A DNA stretch of 62,159 nucleotides from Treponema sp. (GCA_024695625.1 JAILHV010000006.1:1-62159); one strand, 5' to 3'; counted from the stretch's first letter, positions 17,075 to 26,468 are shown. Made by a program: numbers and translations. The notes: a model not told the origin generated them from the letters alone.

Positions 17075-17797
17075 ATGGAATATATTGCTGAACCGACGGA
17101 AAAAAAAACGAAGAAAAGATTTATTAACGCTCCTTTTTTTCTGTCTGTTTTACCAATAGCGGTTTACTGGTTCGGCTACAATCCGTTTCAGAAAAAAGTC
17201 GTGTTTACCGCATCGGACGCTCTTGCCGTTCGTCCTTCCTGGCTCAAATATCTTGGATTTATTTTTTTGATTTTTGTCATGCTTGTGATTTCTGATGCGC
17301 GCGGGGAATTGTCTGTTTCAAATTCATGGGATAGGAAAACATGGAAAGAAAAGAGAAAGCCGCTTTTTATTGCGGGTCTGATTTTATTTTTATCCTGTTT
17401 TATCACGCCGTTTTTTTGCCGCTCGGAACTGTATGACGGAACCGTGAAAAGCAGGTTCGTCATAGAACAATTTTCAAAAGACTATAATCTTTCCCAAGCC
17501 GAAAGCATGCAGGTTGGATTCACACTGATAACGCGTCGTAGCGGAGGGAAGAGTTCGACCAGCGACCCTTTGATTCATGAATACAAAGCGTATGTTTCTT
17601 ATAAATTCGGAAACAAGAAATTCAGGTTCTACAATATCGATTTTGAGGACGAGCGGGTGATGATATCCGTGATAGAAAAATACAAGGACGCGCTTCACCT
17701 TGAATTAAAAAGAAAGCATCTTGAAGGTTTTGTAACTTACAAGGGTGCAGATGAATCCTTGCGCCTTTATCTTAAGGAACTGTTTGGAGAGAAATAA
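17075..17797 (+). CDS. membrane protein of unknown function
   Basis: 240 residues. Three hydrophobic segments at about 22-37, 62-76 and 96-112 are followed by a hydrophilic domain of about 120 residues containing HEYKAYVSYKFGNKKFRFYN. No family recognised. The start is ATG with AGGAG 7 bases upstream. It is the fourth gene of the accessory patch and its codon use is AT-richer than the galT operon that follows. Confidence 0.65.
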   Translation: MEYIAEPTEKKTKKRFINAPFFLSVLPIAVYWFGYNPFQKKVVFTASDALAVRPSWLKYLGFIFLIFVMLVISDARGELSVSNSWDRKTWKEKRKPLFIAGLILFLSCFITPFFCRSELYDGTVKSRFVIEQFSKDYNLSQAESMQVGFTLITRRSGGKSSTSDPLIHEYKAYVSYKFGNKKFRFYNIDFEDERVMISVIEKYKDALHLELKRKHLEGFVTYKGADESLRLYLKELFGEK

Positions 17798-17837
17798 CAG
17801 ATAGTTTTTTCTGTAAGCTGCTCTGATTGGAGAAATT

Positions 17838-18221
17838 ATGAAAATTGAACATATTGCCATGTACGTAAATGACTTGGAAGAAAGCAAAGATTTCTTTGTA
17901 AAATATTTTGACGGAAAAGCAAACGACGGCTACCACAATAAAGTGACTGGCTTTCGTTCCTACTTTATAACTTTTGATGATGGCTACCGCCTTGAGTTGA
18001 TGGCTGCCCCGGAAGTAGAGGATGACAAAAAAATTTTTAAGCGAACGGGATTCATCCATATTGCCTTTAGTGTTGGAAGCAAAGAAAAAGTTGATGCCCT
18101 TACAGAAAGATTAAAAAATGACGGATTTAAAGTAATTAGCGGACCAAGAACAACTGGCGATGGTTATTACGAAAGTTGTATACTTGGAATAGAAAACAAT
18201 CAAATAGAAATTACTGTTTGA
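17838..18221 (+). CDS. VOC (glyoxalase/bleomycin-resistance) family protein
   Basis: 127 residues, the single-module VOC length. It begins with the typical [19 protein letters not shown] and ends with [19 protein letters not shown]. Candidate metal ligands are His5 (KIEHIAMYV), a His in FIHIAFSV and a C-terminal Glu, as in lactoylglutathione lyase-like enzymes. Substrate unknown. RBS GGAG. Downstream, a 33-codon ORF at 18234-18335 (MNEDIQWFVQYEKSL) is probably a gene fragment. Confidence 0.82.
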   Translation: MKIEHIAMYVNDLEESKDFFVKYFDGKANDGYHNKVTGFRSYFITFDDGYRLELMAAPEVEDDKKIFKRTGFIHIAFSVGSKEKVDALTERLKNDGFKVISGPRTTGDGYYESCILGIENNQIEITV

Positions 18222-18358
18222 CAAAATGCCCAAATGAATGAAGACATTCAATGGTTTGTTCAATATGAAAAATCTCTTATCCAACCAGCACGCGAAGTAG
18301 TGAACATAAATATGGGAGAGTTTGCAGCCTTTTAATTTTTATTATGTGGACACCCGAT

Positions 18359-18508
18359 AAGCCTACGCCGCCATGGAGGGGCGCACGTAAGTGCGTTGCC
18401 AGGGGCAATGGAGGCGAAAGCCGGAACCCCGGAACGGCGGTGGCGCAAAGGCCTATTCGGTCGAATTAGCCAAAAGGCAAAATGGTAGAGCATGCAGAAC
18501 TACCGTCC
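18359..18508 (+). repeat. intergenic structured repeat, copy 4 (full)
   Basis: Starts AAGCCTACGCCGCCATGGAG, contains GCGCACGTAAGTGCG hairpin, the core (GGCAATGGAGGCGAAAGCCG, then GAACCCCGGAA), the tail GGTCGAATTAGCCAAAAGGC and AATGGTAGAGC, and ends CTACCGTCC. It fills most of the 18222-18597 gap upstream of galT. Confidence 0.8.
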
Positions 18509-18561
18509 AAAGAAGAAGAAATCATGCCGAAAAATATGCACTATCCGCATAAAATAAGCAA

Positions 18562-18590
18562 TTGACACGCGTAAATTTTCATTTTATTAT
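18562..18590 (+). promoter_or_regulatory. galT promoter, predicted leaderless
   Basis: TTGACA (18562-18567), 17-base spacer, TATTAT (18585-18590), then only GTAAGGC before the ATG at 18598. The AAGG in those seven bases is too close to act as a normal Shine-Dalgarno and lies upstream of the expected start point. Confidence 0.75.
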
Positions 18591-18597
18591 GTAAGGC

Positions 18598-20112
18598 ATG
18601 AACATCTACCAAAATATAAATGCCCTTACATCTTACGGTCTTGTTACAGGCCTTATTCACGAAGAAGACATAATTTACACCCAGAACCGCCTGCTTGAGC
18701 TTTTTAGGCTTGACGGTTTTGAAAGTACGGAGCAGGCAAGCGATATTCCTACGGTTAAGGCAGAAGACCTTGAAACTATTTTAAATGAACTGCTGAACCA
18801 GGCTGCCGAGAGGGGAATTCTTTCTGAAAACGGTATTGTTTACCGCGACCTTTTTGACACCAAGATTATGGGCTGCCTTGTTCCCAGGCCTTCTGAGGTT
18901 CAGGCGCAATTTTTGGAGAACTATAAGAAATCGCCCAAGGAAGCTACGGACTGGTTCTACAAGTTTAGCCAGGACACGGACTACATTAGGCGCTACAGAA
19001 TTTGCAAGGACATAAAGTGGAAGTCCCGCACGGAATACGGCGACCTTGACATTACGATAAATCTTTCCAAGCCGGAGAAGGACCCCAAGGCTATTGCGGC
19101 GGCAAGGAACGCTAAGCAGGGCGGCTATCCGGAATGCCTTTTGTGCAAGCAGAACGAGGGCTACGCTGGAAGGATAAACCACCCGGCCAGGCAGAACCAC
19201 CGCATTATTCCGCTTAAGCTTGCGGGAAAGAGCTGGGCTTTCCAGTATTCGCCATACGTGTACTACAACGAGCACTGCATTGTTTTTAACGCCCAGCACA
19301 CACCAATGAAGATAAACAGAGAAACCTTTATGGATCTCTTTGACTTTCTTAAGCTTTTCCCCCACTACACTATAGGAAGCAACGCAGACCTTCCGATTGT
19401 TGGCGGTTCAATCCTTACCCACAACCACTTCCAGGGCGGCTGCTACGAGTTCCCAATGGCAAGGGCACCGATGGAGCAGAAGTTCCAGATTAAGGGTTCG
19501 GAGGACATTCAGTGCGGCATTATAAAGTGGCCAATGAGCGTAATCAGGCTTAGCGGCAGGAGTACGGACAGAATCATTGATCTTGCGGACAGGATTCTAA
19601 AGAGCTGGCGCACCTATACGGATGAAGGGGCTTTTATTTACGCACAGACCAACGGAGAGGCCCACAATACGATTACGCCTATCGTAAGGATGAGGAACGG
19701 CGACTACGAGATGGATCTTGTGCTTAGGAACAACATTACAACGGCTGAACACCCGCTTGGTGTTTTCCATCCCCATGCAGAGCTTCACCACATTAAGAAG
19801 GAAAACATTGGCCTTATTGAAGTTATGGGGCTTGCAGTTCTTCCATCCAGGCTTAAGGATGAGCTTAACTTGCTTGCGGGGGCAATTCTTGAGGGCAAGG
19901 ACTTTTCTTCTGACCCGAAGATTGGAAAGCACTACGAGTGGGTTCAGGCCTTTCTGCCCAAGTACACCAGCGTTGACGAGAACAACATCCGCCAGATTCT
20001 GCAGGAAGAGACCGGGCACGTCTTTGCAAGGGTTCTTGAAGATGCCGGCGTTTACAAAAGGAATCCTGACGGCAAGGCTTCCTTCTTGAAATTTATCCAC
20101 ACATTCGCATAA
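18598..20112 (+). CDS. galT: UDP-glucose--hexose-1-phosphate uridylyltransferase, class II
   Basis: 504 residues, the length of the class II GalT found in Firmicutes and spirochaetes (class I enzymes are about 350). It exchanges UMP between UDP-glucose and galactose-1-phosphate in the Leloir pathway. The motif LTHNHFQGGCYEFP holds the His-x-His of the active site; ECLLCKQNEGYAGR and NHRIIPL are typical of the class. No galK or galE is adjacent. It heads an operon with asnA (21 bases downstream) and an unknown gene, behind a strong leaderless promoter. Confidence 0.94.
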   Translation: MNIYQNINALTSYGLVTGLIHEEDIIYTQNRLLELFRLDGFESTEQASDIPTVKAEDLETILNELLNQAAERGILSENGIVYRDLFDTKIMGCLVPRPSEVQAQFLENYKKSPKEATDWFYKFSQDTDYIRRYRICKDIKWKSRTEYGDLDITINLSKPEKDPKAIAAARNAKQGGYPECLLCKQNEGYAGRINHPARQNHRIIPLKLAGKSWAFQYSPYVYYNEHCIVFNAQHTPMKINRETFMDLFDFLKLFPHYTIGSNADLPIVGGSILTHNHFQGGCYEFPMARAPMEQKFQIKGSEDIQCGIIKWPMSVIRLSGRSTDRIIDLADRILKSWRTYTDEGAFIYAQTNGEAHNTITPIVRMRNGDYEMDLVLRNNITTAEHPLGVFHPHAELHHIKKENIGLIEVMGLAVLPSRLKDELNLLAGAILEGKDFSSDPKIGKHYEWVQAFLPKYTSVDENNIRQILQEETGHVFARVLEDAGVYKRNPDGKASFLKFIHTFA

Positions 20113-20133
20113 TGGTAACAGGTAGGTATTTAT

Positions 20134-21171
20134 ATGTCTGAATTATATATTCCAAAAGGGTACGATCCCCTGCTGAACGAAAAAGAGACCGAACATGCTA
20201 TTGTTATGGTTAAAGATTTTTTCCAGATGGCTCTTTCCACAGAACTGAACCTTACCCGCGTTACGGCACCGCTTTTTGTGCGCTCCGGTACGGGTGTGAA
20301 TGATGACCTTAACGGCGTAGAGCGCGCTGTAAAATTCAACGTAAAGGATATGGGCGACACCCAGATGGAGATTGTCCATTCCCTGGCAAAGTGGAAGAGG
20401 CTCAAGGTTTCCGAGATGGGCCTTATGCCGGGCTTTGGCATCTACACCGACATGAACGCAATCCGCGCAGACGAAGAGCTGGACAACCTCCATTCGCTTT
20501 ATGTTGACCAGTGGGACTGGGAGCAGTGCATTGATGCAAACGACCGCAGCATAAGCTACCTAAAGGACACCGTAAAGAAGATTTTCCGCTGCCTTAAGCG
20601 TACGGAATTCTACATCTATGACCGCTATGAGCAGATAAAGCCAATTCTTCCCCAGGACATCACATTCATCTATTCTGACGACCTTCAGAGGCAGTTCCCG
20701 GACAAGACTCCAAAAGAACGTGAATATGAGGCCTGCAAGAAGTACGGTGCAATCTTTATCATAGGAATTGGCGGCAAGCTGCCAGACGGAAGCATTCACG
20801 ACGGACGCGCACCAGACTACGATGACTGGATTACGGAAACAGGTGACGGCCACAGGGGATTGAACGGAGACCTTATGGTTTGGAACCCGGTTCTTAACAA
20901 CGCAATGGAGCTTTCTTCCATGGGAATCCGCGTAAGCCCCCAGTCTCTTAAGGCACAGCTGGAAGAAAGGGGTTGCCCTGAACGCTCAAAGCTGGTATTC
21001 CATTCAGCCCTTTTGGACGGAAAGCTTTCACTTACCATGGGCGGCGGAATTGGCCAGAGCCGTCTCTGCATGTACTTCCTGCGCAAGGCCCACATTGGAG
21101 AAATCCAGGTAAGCTCTTGGCCGCAGGAAATGCGTGACAGCTGCAAAAAGGCAAAGATAAACCTTTTGTAA
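20134..21171 (+). CDS. asnA: aspartate--ammonia ligase (asparagine synthetase A)
   Basis: 345 residues; AsnA is about 330. It makes asparagine from aspartate, ammonia and ATP and is related to class II aminoacyl-tRNA synthetases. Seen: TRVTAPLFVRSGTGVNDDLNG near the N terminus (split as TRVTAPLF and GTGVNDDLNGVE), HSLYVDQWDWE in the middle, and the class II motif 3-like GGGIGQSRLCMYFLRK at the C terminus. An ATG with AGGTAGG-like sequence upstream fits. It sits between galT and an unknown gene in one operon. Confidence 0.95.
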   Translation: MSELYIPKGYDPLLNEKETEHAIVMVKDFFQMALSTELNLTRVTAPLFVRSGTGVNDDLNGVERAVKFNVKDMGDTQMEIVHSLAKWKRLKVSEMGLMPGFGIYTDMNAIRADEELDNLHSLYVDQWDWEQCIDANDRSISYLKDTVKKIFRCLKRTEFYIYDRYEQIKPILPQDITFIYSDDLQRQFPDKTPKEREYEACKKYGAIFIIGIGGKLPDGSIHDGRAPDYDDWITETGDGHRGLNGDLMVWNPVLNNAMELSSMGIRVSPQSLKAQLEERGCPERSKLVFHSALLDGKLSLTMGGGIGQSRLCMYFLRKAHIGEIQVSSWPQEMRDSCKKAKINLL

Positions 21172-21192
21172 ACCTTAGCAAAGGAATTGGCT

Positions 21193-22200
21193 ATGCAGGA
21201 TGAATTTGTCCACGTAAAGACCGCAGACCTCTTGAACAAGCTTCCAGTTTTGGCAAAAAGGGGCATAACGGAATTTTCCGTGGAAGACATTCATCTTGCA
21301 GGCAACAAGAAATTCATAGTCTCTCTTTGCAAAACAGTGCAGAGCCAGTGCCCGGGAATGTTCATATCCTTTCCGCTGGAGGCAAGGATTATAGACGGTC
21401 CGCTTGTGGAGCTTCTTATGGAAACCTACTGCTCGGTGGACATTCCGCTTGAAGGGAGCGTAAAGCAGGGGCAGGATTCGCCAGCCCTACTCTTTGACAA
21501 AAAGCTTTATTCCACCAAGGCGGCTCTTCTTAACAATGCGGGAATCGTATTCGGTTTTTTAGCAGGCTACGGCATTCAGCAGGGGGACAGCTTTAAGGCC
21601 TTCCGCGACAGGCTGGACTTTGCACTTACGCTTTACCCCAACCACATAAACTTTCCCCAGTTTGCAGACGAGGCAGCTGGCGGCGCATCCCCAAAGCCAA
21701 CCGGCACTTATTCATCAAAGGACCTGGACTTTTCCAGGGGCATTTCTTTTGCTTGCAGAACCTTCTACACTTGCGGCAGGGCTGTTCCCTGGTTCAATTC
21801 GGTAACAAAGGCTCTTAAGGTTTACCCTTCGGCCTTTTTCTCCGACTTTGACGAATGGCAGCAGTGCAACAACTGTTCATTTATTACAGACTACGTACCG
21901 GAAAACGCTCCCCACACAGAGATAGAAAAAATGCAGCTTAGCTTTCTTTCGCAGAAGTTTGAGGAAAAGCACAAGGAGCATCTCTTTGCGGCGGTAAAGG
22001 ACTTGGTTCAGCTTAACGGGGCATTTTCTCGCGTTGCCCAGGAAGGCCAGGAGTCCATAATTCAGACTTCCTACAACCCCGACGACATACTTTCGCCATA
22101 CTCTCAGGACATAGCACGCTTTGCGGACAGCACGGCAATGGAAATGTGCCGCGTAAAGGTCTTTGCTGGGGAAGATTCTCCAGATTACAAAATCTTGTAG
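21193..22200 (+). CDS. conserved protein of unknown function in galT-asnA operon
   Basis: 335 residues from the ATG at 21193, chosen because AAAGGA ends 7 bases before it; a TTG two codons earlier (21187) is less likely. The phrases FRDRLDFALTLYPNHINFPQF and GRAVPWFNSVTKAL (within residues about 135-205) and EWQQCNNCSF recall stretches of certain radical-SAM-related proteins, but no CxxxCxxC cluster motif is present, so no enzyme activity is claimed. Cysteines are concentrated in CRTFYTCGR and CNNC. It follows asnA by 21 bases and likely shares its transcript. Confidence 0.7.
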   Translation: MQDEFVHVKTADLLNKLPVLAKRGITEFSVEDIHLAGNKKFIVSLCKTVQSQCPGMFISFPLEARIIDGPLVELLMETYCSVDIPLEGSVKQGQDSPALLFDKKLYSTKAALLNNAGIVFGFLAGYGIQQGDSFKAFRDRLDFALTLYPNHINFPQFADEAAGGASPKPTGTYSSKDLDFSRGISFACRTFYTCGRAVPWFNSVTKALKVYPSAFFSDFDEWQQCNNCSFITDYVPENAPHTEIEKMQLSFLSQKFEEKHKEHLFAAVKDLVQLNGAFSRVAQEGQESIIQTSYNPDDILSPYSQDIARFADSTAMEMCRVKVFAGEDSPDYKIL

Positions 22201-22227
22201 AAACACGGGCACGAAGGTAAAAAAAAC

Positions 22228-22250
22228 AGGCCCCGGTAACACCGGGACCC
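22228..22250 (-). terminator. terminator downstream of htrA
   Basis: Hairpin CCCGGT / ACCGGG (22232-22237 with 22241-22246) with a three-base loop and extra flanking G-C pairs. On the minus strand it is followed by a run of eight T residues, so it should end the htrA transcript about 150 bases after the stop; on the plus strand it may also slow the galT operon transcript. Confidence 0.65.
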
Positions 22251-22399
22251 GCTTTTAGTATCAAGGAGTTTCTATGAAGAAAGGCAGGCGGTCATCAAAC
22301 CTGCTTTCTATATATGTAACCACCAGCTCCCCAAGTAGTTACAAAATAATTTATTTTTTTGCCATTAATTTTCCCACACTTGATGCGGAAAGCCACAAT

Positions 22400-23893
22400 T
22401 TATTTGTTAAGCTTGTAGTGGCCTGTGCTGATGGTGTGACCTGCAGAATACACGTCAAACCAGACTTCCTTGTTGCGTGAAGTGTCCAAGGCCTCGTAGA
22501 ATTCCTCTACGCTTTCCACCTTCTTGTCGTTAACAGCAGTAATAACGTCGCCATCCTGAAGACGCAATGCCGCTGCAGGAGACTTTTCCTGTACGCCGGA
22601 AACAACTACGCCCTTAACCTTCTTGTCTTCAAGCTTAATCTTCTTCTTTACTTCGTCTGTAAGCGGAGATGCAATGAAGCCTGGCCACAAGAGGCTGTTG
22701 TCCGAAGAAACCTTCTCCGTGCGCTCTTCAATCTTAACGCTAAGGTCAAGCTTGTTCTTTCCGCGCAGAACCGTAAGCAATGCTGTCTGACCGGCAGGAA
22801 TGTTGCCAACCTCGCGGACAAGCTGATCCACGCCCTTAACGTCATGGCCGTTTATTGCAACGATAAAGTCACCCGCCTGCAGTCCGCCCTTCATTGCCGG
22901 GCTGTTAAGGAAAATCTCGCCTGCAAAGGCACCGCTTTCAGTTCCTACGCCAAGCTCCTTCTTGTATTCATCGCTAACATCCACAAGGCTTACGCCCATC
23001 CAGCCGTAGGTTATCTTTCCCTTGCTGATGAACTGGTCTATGGCAGTCTTTATGTTGTTAATCGGAATGGAAAAGCCAAGGCCCTGGCTGCCACCTGACT
23101 GTGATGCAATCCAAGTGTTGATTCCTATAACTTCTCCCCAGATGTTTACGAGAGGACCGCCAGAGTTGCCCTGGTTAATAGCGGCATCCGTCTGAATAAA
23201 GTCGCTTATGGAACCAATCTGGCCGCCGCTTCTGCCGGTTGCGCTAACAATACCCTGTGTTACGGAAGCAAAGTAGCCGAGAGGGCTTCCCAGTGCAAGG
23301 ACGATGTCGCCCTGCTGCACGCTGTCGCTGTCGCCAAGCTTTGCAATGGTAATGTTCTTGTCATCGCTTTCAAAAGAAACAAGTGCTATGTCCATGCGCT
23401 CGTCCGCACCAACAAGCTTACCTTCAAACTCACGCTCGTCGTTCAGCTTAATCTTGATTGTGGTAGCCTTGCCCGCAACGTGGTTGTTTGTAAGAACGTA
23501 GTTGGTCTTGCCCGTCCTGCGAACAATTACGCCTGAACCCAAGCCCTTGTTCTCGTATTCGCGCTCACCGCTGCCGCCACCTTCTCCTTCCGGGTTGCCA
23601 AAGAAGAAAGGAAAGTCCTTGAATGGATTGTATGTCTTTACCTTGGTTTTTTCCGTAACGTCCACTTCCACAACAGCTGGAAGAACCTGGCTGCTTATGG
23701 AACGGAATGTGTTCTGCAAAGCCTGGGTTGTAGCAAGGGAATCCGCAGGAATGGGAACTGCCGCCTTTGGAGTGCCCTGTGCAAAAGCCACGTTTGCAGA
23801 GCCCTTGTTTGCCTTGCAGGAAATTGCCAAAAGGCCAAAAGAAACGACGGCTGTAAGAGCCCCAGCTAGAATATTTTTTACTACCGGTTTCAT
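22400..23893 (-). CDS. degP: HtrA/DegP-family periplasmic serine protease
   Basis: 497 residues. The N terminus (about 1-40) is a signal or anchor segment; LAISCKAN could be a relaxed spirochaetal lipobox. The trypsin-like domain has the triad H138 (NNHVAG), D168 (MDIALV) and S244 (GNSGGP). Two PDZ domains follow (about 290-385 and 410-497), as in DegP/DegQ. Role: degradation and chaperoning of misfolded envelope proteins. RBS GGAGG 8 bases before ATG. The 187-base gap upstream (23894-24080) shows an AT-rich imperfect palindrome near 24001-24020 and no gene. Confidence 0.94.
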   Translation of the reverse strand: MKPVVKNILAGALTAVVSFGLLAISCKANKGSANVAFAQGTPKAAVPIPADSLATTQALQNTFRSISSQVLPAVVEVDVTEKTKVKTYNPFKDFPFFFGNPEGEGGGSGEREYENKGLGSGVIVRRTGKTNYVLTNNHVAGKATTIKIKLNDEREFEGKLVGADERMDIALVSFESDDKNITIAKLGDSDSVQQGDIVLALGSPLGYFASVTQGIVSATGRSGGQIGSISDFIQTDAAINQGNSGGPLVNIWGEVIGINTWIASQSGGSQGLGFSIPINNIKTAIDQFISKGKITYGWMGVSLVDVSDEYKKELGVGTESGAFAGEIFLNSPAMKGGLQAGDFIVAINGHDVKGVDQLVREVGNIPAGQTALLTVLRGKNKLDLSVKIEERTEKVSSDNSLLWPGFIASPLTDEVKKKIKLEDKKVKGVVVSGVQEKSPAAALRLQDGDVITAVNDKKVESVEEFYEALDTSRNKEVWFDVYSAGHTISTGHYKLNK

Positions 23894-24080
23894 AAAATCA
23901 AACCTCCTGAAATCATTAGTTCAGATTGAAATTGCAATCCGTAACGCAAAGCGCAGTCAAAAAGCCTCTTGCGCATCAGACCGCCATTTTTAACCGTCAT
24001 ATTTTATTTAAAAATATAACGATTTTTGCTCGCAGAGTGTTACAGATTTGAATTAGAAAATGTTGTTATTATTTCACATG

Positions 24081-24563
24081 CTATTTTACGTGAGAATAAA
24101 GCTCGGACATTTCGTCCCGCCACGGAAGCCGGTGCTCCTTGTCTTCCCAGTCGATTATCTTTCTTATGGTAAAGTGCTTTACATCGTGAACGTTGGGAAA
24201 ATACACTATGCCGAACCTGCCCTGACCTATATATGAAATCTTTTCTCCCTCGCCAAGCTTTTCCCGTCCGCCAAGAATCTCCAGCGCACAGTCAAAGTGA
24301 ATGGGATTTCCATTTTCCAGTGCAAGGGCTGATGCCATGTCCGTTATAACTTCACCGCAGTGGGCGCACAAGGGCCTGTTTTCGCTCTTAAAAACGCGTA
24401 TTGCCTCTTCGTCTTGTCTTATCTGTTCACTCGTTACGGCCTTTGGGGGAACAAAATGCTTTTTCTGCTGTCCTGAATTTCCTGCGTATGATCCATTTTC
24501 TCCGCGCGAACTGTTCTTCCAGTTGTTGCCCCTGTGTTTTGAATGCCTGTCTCTGTTTCTCAT
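24081..24563 (-). CDS. small CxxC/HxxxC zinc-binding protein, basic N terminus
   Basis: 160 residues from the ATG at 24563. The first 40 residues are basic and disordered-looking (MRNRDRHSKHRGNNWKNSS). A metal site is likely in LCAHCGEVITDMAS and NPIHFDC (about residues 65-95). The C terminus holds ISYIGQGRFGIVYFPN. No named family. An ATG at 24701 in the same frame would translate through a non-coding repeat element and is rejected; a promoter with -10 only seven bases before 24563 supports the shorter, leaderless form. Confidence 0.78.
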   Translation of the reverse strand: MRNRDRHSKHRGNNWKNSSRGENGSYAGNSGQQKKHFVPPKAVTSEQIRQDEEAIRVFKSENRPLCAHCGEVITDMASALALENGNPIHFDCALEILGGREKLGEGEKISYIGQGRFGIVYFPNVHDVKHFTIRKIIDWEDKEHRLPWRDEMSELYSHVK

Positions 24564-24570
24564 ATTAAAT

Positions 24571-24599
24571 ATTTTATTCCAAAAAGCATTATTTTTCAA
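24571..24599 (-). promoter_or_regulatory. leaderless promoter of CxxC protein
   Basis: Minus strand: TTGAAA (24599-24594), 17-base spacer, TAAAAT (24576-24571), ATTTAAT, then ATG at 24563. This also fixes the start codon. Confidence 0.75.
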
Positions 24600-24612
24600 T
24601 AGAAGTAAGAAG

Positions 24613-24775
24613 AAGCTACGCCCGATTGGAGTGGCGGCGAAGCCGTTCCCGGAAGGGAATGGAGCGCATAGGCGCGGAACCACGGAAAGCGGGTGACGCA
24701 AGGCATGGGCGGTCGAATTAGCAAAAGAATAAAATGGTAGAGCTGTCAGAGTTACCGTCCTAAAAAGTACCGTCC
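24613..24775 (+). repeat. intergenic structured repeat, copy 5 (full)
   Basis: Starts GAAGCTACGCCCGATTGGAG, contains the hairpin CGTTCCCGGAAGGGAATG, the core (GGCGCGGAACCACGGAAAGC), the tail GGTCGAATTAGCAAAAGAAT and ATGGTAGAGC, and two closing ACCGTCC units (ending 24760 and 24775). It sits between the cyclase 3' end and the promoter of the CxxC protein. Confidence 0.8.
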
Positions 24776-24778
24776 ATA

Positions 24779-26353
24779 TTAAAGAAGGTAGGTCTTCATA
24801 ATCCCCTTGCCCTTTACTTCAACATCCACTTGTTCCCCGTAACTAAAGGAATCCTTTGTATGCAGGTAGGTTGTCTCGCTCACGTGTATCTTCATCGGAA
24901 GGCCGGTGCTTTCCATTCGGCTTGCAACGTTCACCGTGTCTCCCCAGATGTCGTAGATGAACTTGGTCTTGCCGATTACGCCCGCAACAAGGTTCCCCGA
25001 ATTGATTCCAATCCTTATCTGCAGGCCTGTCTTGAACCTTCTGTTAAAGGCCTCCACGTCGGAAATAAGCCCCTTGGCAAACTTTACCATGCGCTCCGCC
25101 TCGTTGCCCGAAGGGGACTCCGTAAGCCCGCAGGCTGCCATGTAGGCATCTCCAATCGTCTTGATTTTTTCTATTCCCTCGTGCTTGGCCCTCTCGTCAA
25201 ACCTGGACACCAGCAGGTTCAGCATGGCGACAACGTTCTTTGCTGTCATCCTGCCGCTCATCGTCGTAAAGCCGACTATGTCCGTAAAAAGCACCGTAAC
25301 GTCGGGATAGTTCTTTGCTATGGTGCGGTCGGGATGATCCGTAAGCTCAAAGGCTATGTCCTTGGGCAGGATGTTCAGAAGGAGGTTCTCGGCCTTTTGG
25401 TTTGCAAGGCGCAGTTCCTTTGTGCGCTCTTCCACCTTTTTCTCCAGTTCCTCATTGTACTTTTTCATCATCAGCAGCCTTTCCTGCTGCATGTGGTTTA
25501 TGTGTATGATGTTCCGTACAGTGTTCTCCGTCATATTTGAGAATGATATGTAGAGGTTCTCCACCTCATCACCCGTACGCACATCCAAGCTCTTGATTTT
25601 TGCAACGCACTGGTTCATTCCGTCAAGGTTTCCGTTCTGCTTCATAAATGAAATAGCATGGTAGGAAATTCTGTTTATGGGATTCACAAGGAACTTGGTA
25701 GAAATCCACAGGCCTATTCCAACTATAAGTATGGCAACCAAAAATGAAAGGATTATCGTCCTAAAGAGGAAGGTGAGCCTGTAGGTGCGCAAGAGGTTCA
25801 TGGATATGTCTATTCCCACGTAGCAGGCGCACTCCCCCTTCGAATTGAAGACCGGATGGTAATATGTAAGCAGCCAGCCGTACTGGTCATTGGATTCAAG
25901 CGGTTCAATCTCCTTTCCCGCGAGCAAGTCCGGCACATAGGGAAGGAAGGTCGGGTCAAACTCCACAAGGTCGTCAACAGCGTAGTCTGTGTTTTCGATA
26001 TCGGTGTCAAAAATTACGTGGCAACCATCATCCCTTATCTGATAGGCATAAAGATACTCAATGTCTGGAATATTCTGGTGCAGGCTCTTAAGCCTTTCAA
26101 AAGTCTCCTCGTAGCCGGGAACGGTTTTTCCATCCTTTTTGTAGGCCTCTATGCTGTCCGCGTCAATTGCCTGGGATGCAAGCATTGCAACGCCCTTTGC
26201 AATCTTCAGGTGAGAGGCACGGGTATGCACAGTAAAAAGACCCAGTGCCACAAAGGAAATGGCAGACGCTATGAGCAACGCAGCCAGTACAAGCAAAAAG
26301 GAAATCCTTACTCTTAAAGAATGAATGCCCTTTGTATTTATTGCCTTATCCAT
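24779..26353 (-). CDS. membrane-bound class III adenylate cyclase
   Basis: 525 residues from 26353, chosen because GAGGAAG sits 6 bases before that ATG; the GTG at 26377 is less likely. Order: membrane helix (about 12-38), extracytoplasmic sensor domain (about 40-190, with HVIFDTDIENTDYAV), second helix (about 195-220), HAMP-like region, coiled coil, then a class III cyclase domain. VLFTDIVGFTTMSG carries a metal-binding Asp; KIKTIGDAYMA and YDIWGDTVN place Lys and Asp at the base-recognising positions, which indicates ATP rather than GTP; NVASRMES gives the catalytic Asn and Arg. It likely converts an envelope signal into cAMP. Confidence 0.9.
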   Translation of the reverse strand: MDKAINTKGIHSLRVRISFLLVLAALLIASAISFVALGLFTVHTRASHLKIAKGVAMLASQAIDADSIEAYKKDGKTVPGYEETFERLKSLHQNIPDIEYLYAYQIRDDGCHVIFDTDIENTDYAVDDLVEFDPTFLPYVPDLLAGKEIEPLESNDQYGWLLTYYHPVFNSKGECACYVGIDISMNLLRTYRLTFLFRTIILSFLVAILIVGIGLWISTKFLVNPINRISYHAISFMKQNGNLDGMNQCVAKIKSLDVRTGDEVENLYISFSNMTENTVRNIIHINHMQQERLLMMKKYNEELEKKVEERTKELRLANQKAENLLLNILPKDIAFELTDHPDRTIAKNYPDVTVLFTDIVGFTTMSGRMTAKNVVAMLNLLVSRFDERAKHEGIEKIKTIGDAYMAACGLTESPSGNEAERMVKFAKGLISDVEAFNRRFKTGLQIRIGINSGNLVAGVIGKTKFIYDIWGDTVNVASRMESTGLPMKIHVSETTYLHTKDSFSYGEQVDVEVKGKGIMKTYLL

Positions 26354-26439
26354 TTTGCTCTTCCTCTTGCTACCCACCTTTCAGTCTTACATATTATACC
26401 ACACTTTCATTTCTTTGTACCGAATTTTCTGCCATGGCA

Positions 26440-26468
26440 ATGACAAATCTTAAAATATATTGTATAAT
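26440..26468 (+). promoter_or_regulatory. promoter of exported-protein gene
   Basis: ATGACA (26440-26445), 17-base spacer, TATAAT (26463-26468), about 38 bases before the ATG at 26507. A minus-strand TATAAT at 26398-26393 probably serves the divergent cyclase gene. Confidence 0.6.

Noticed and set aside
22274..22480. 68-codon ORF with a good ribosome binding site opposite the htrA 3' end
   Set aside because: It overlaps the htrA C-terminal coding region in antisense, ends inside it and has no recognisable protein pattern; AAGGAG alone is not enough.
24564..24701. N-terminal extension of the CxxC protein to an ATG at 24701
   Set aside because: The extension translates through a non-coding repeat element, and a strong promoter with its -10 seven bases before 24563 shows that the true start is downstream.
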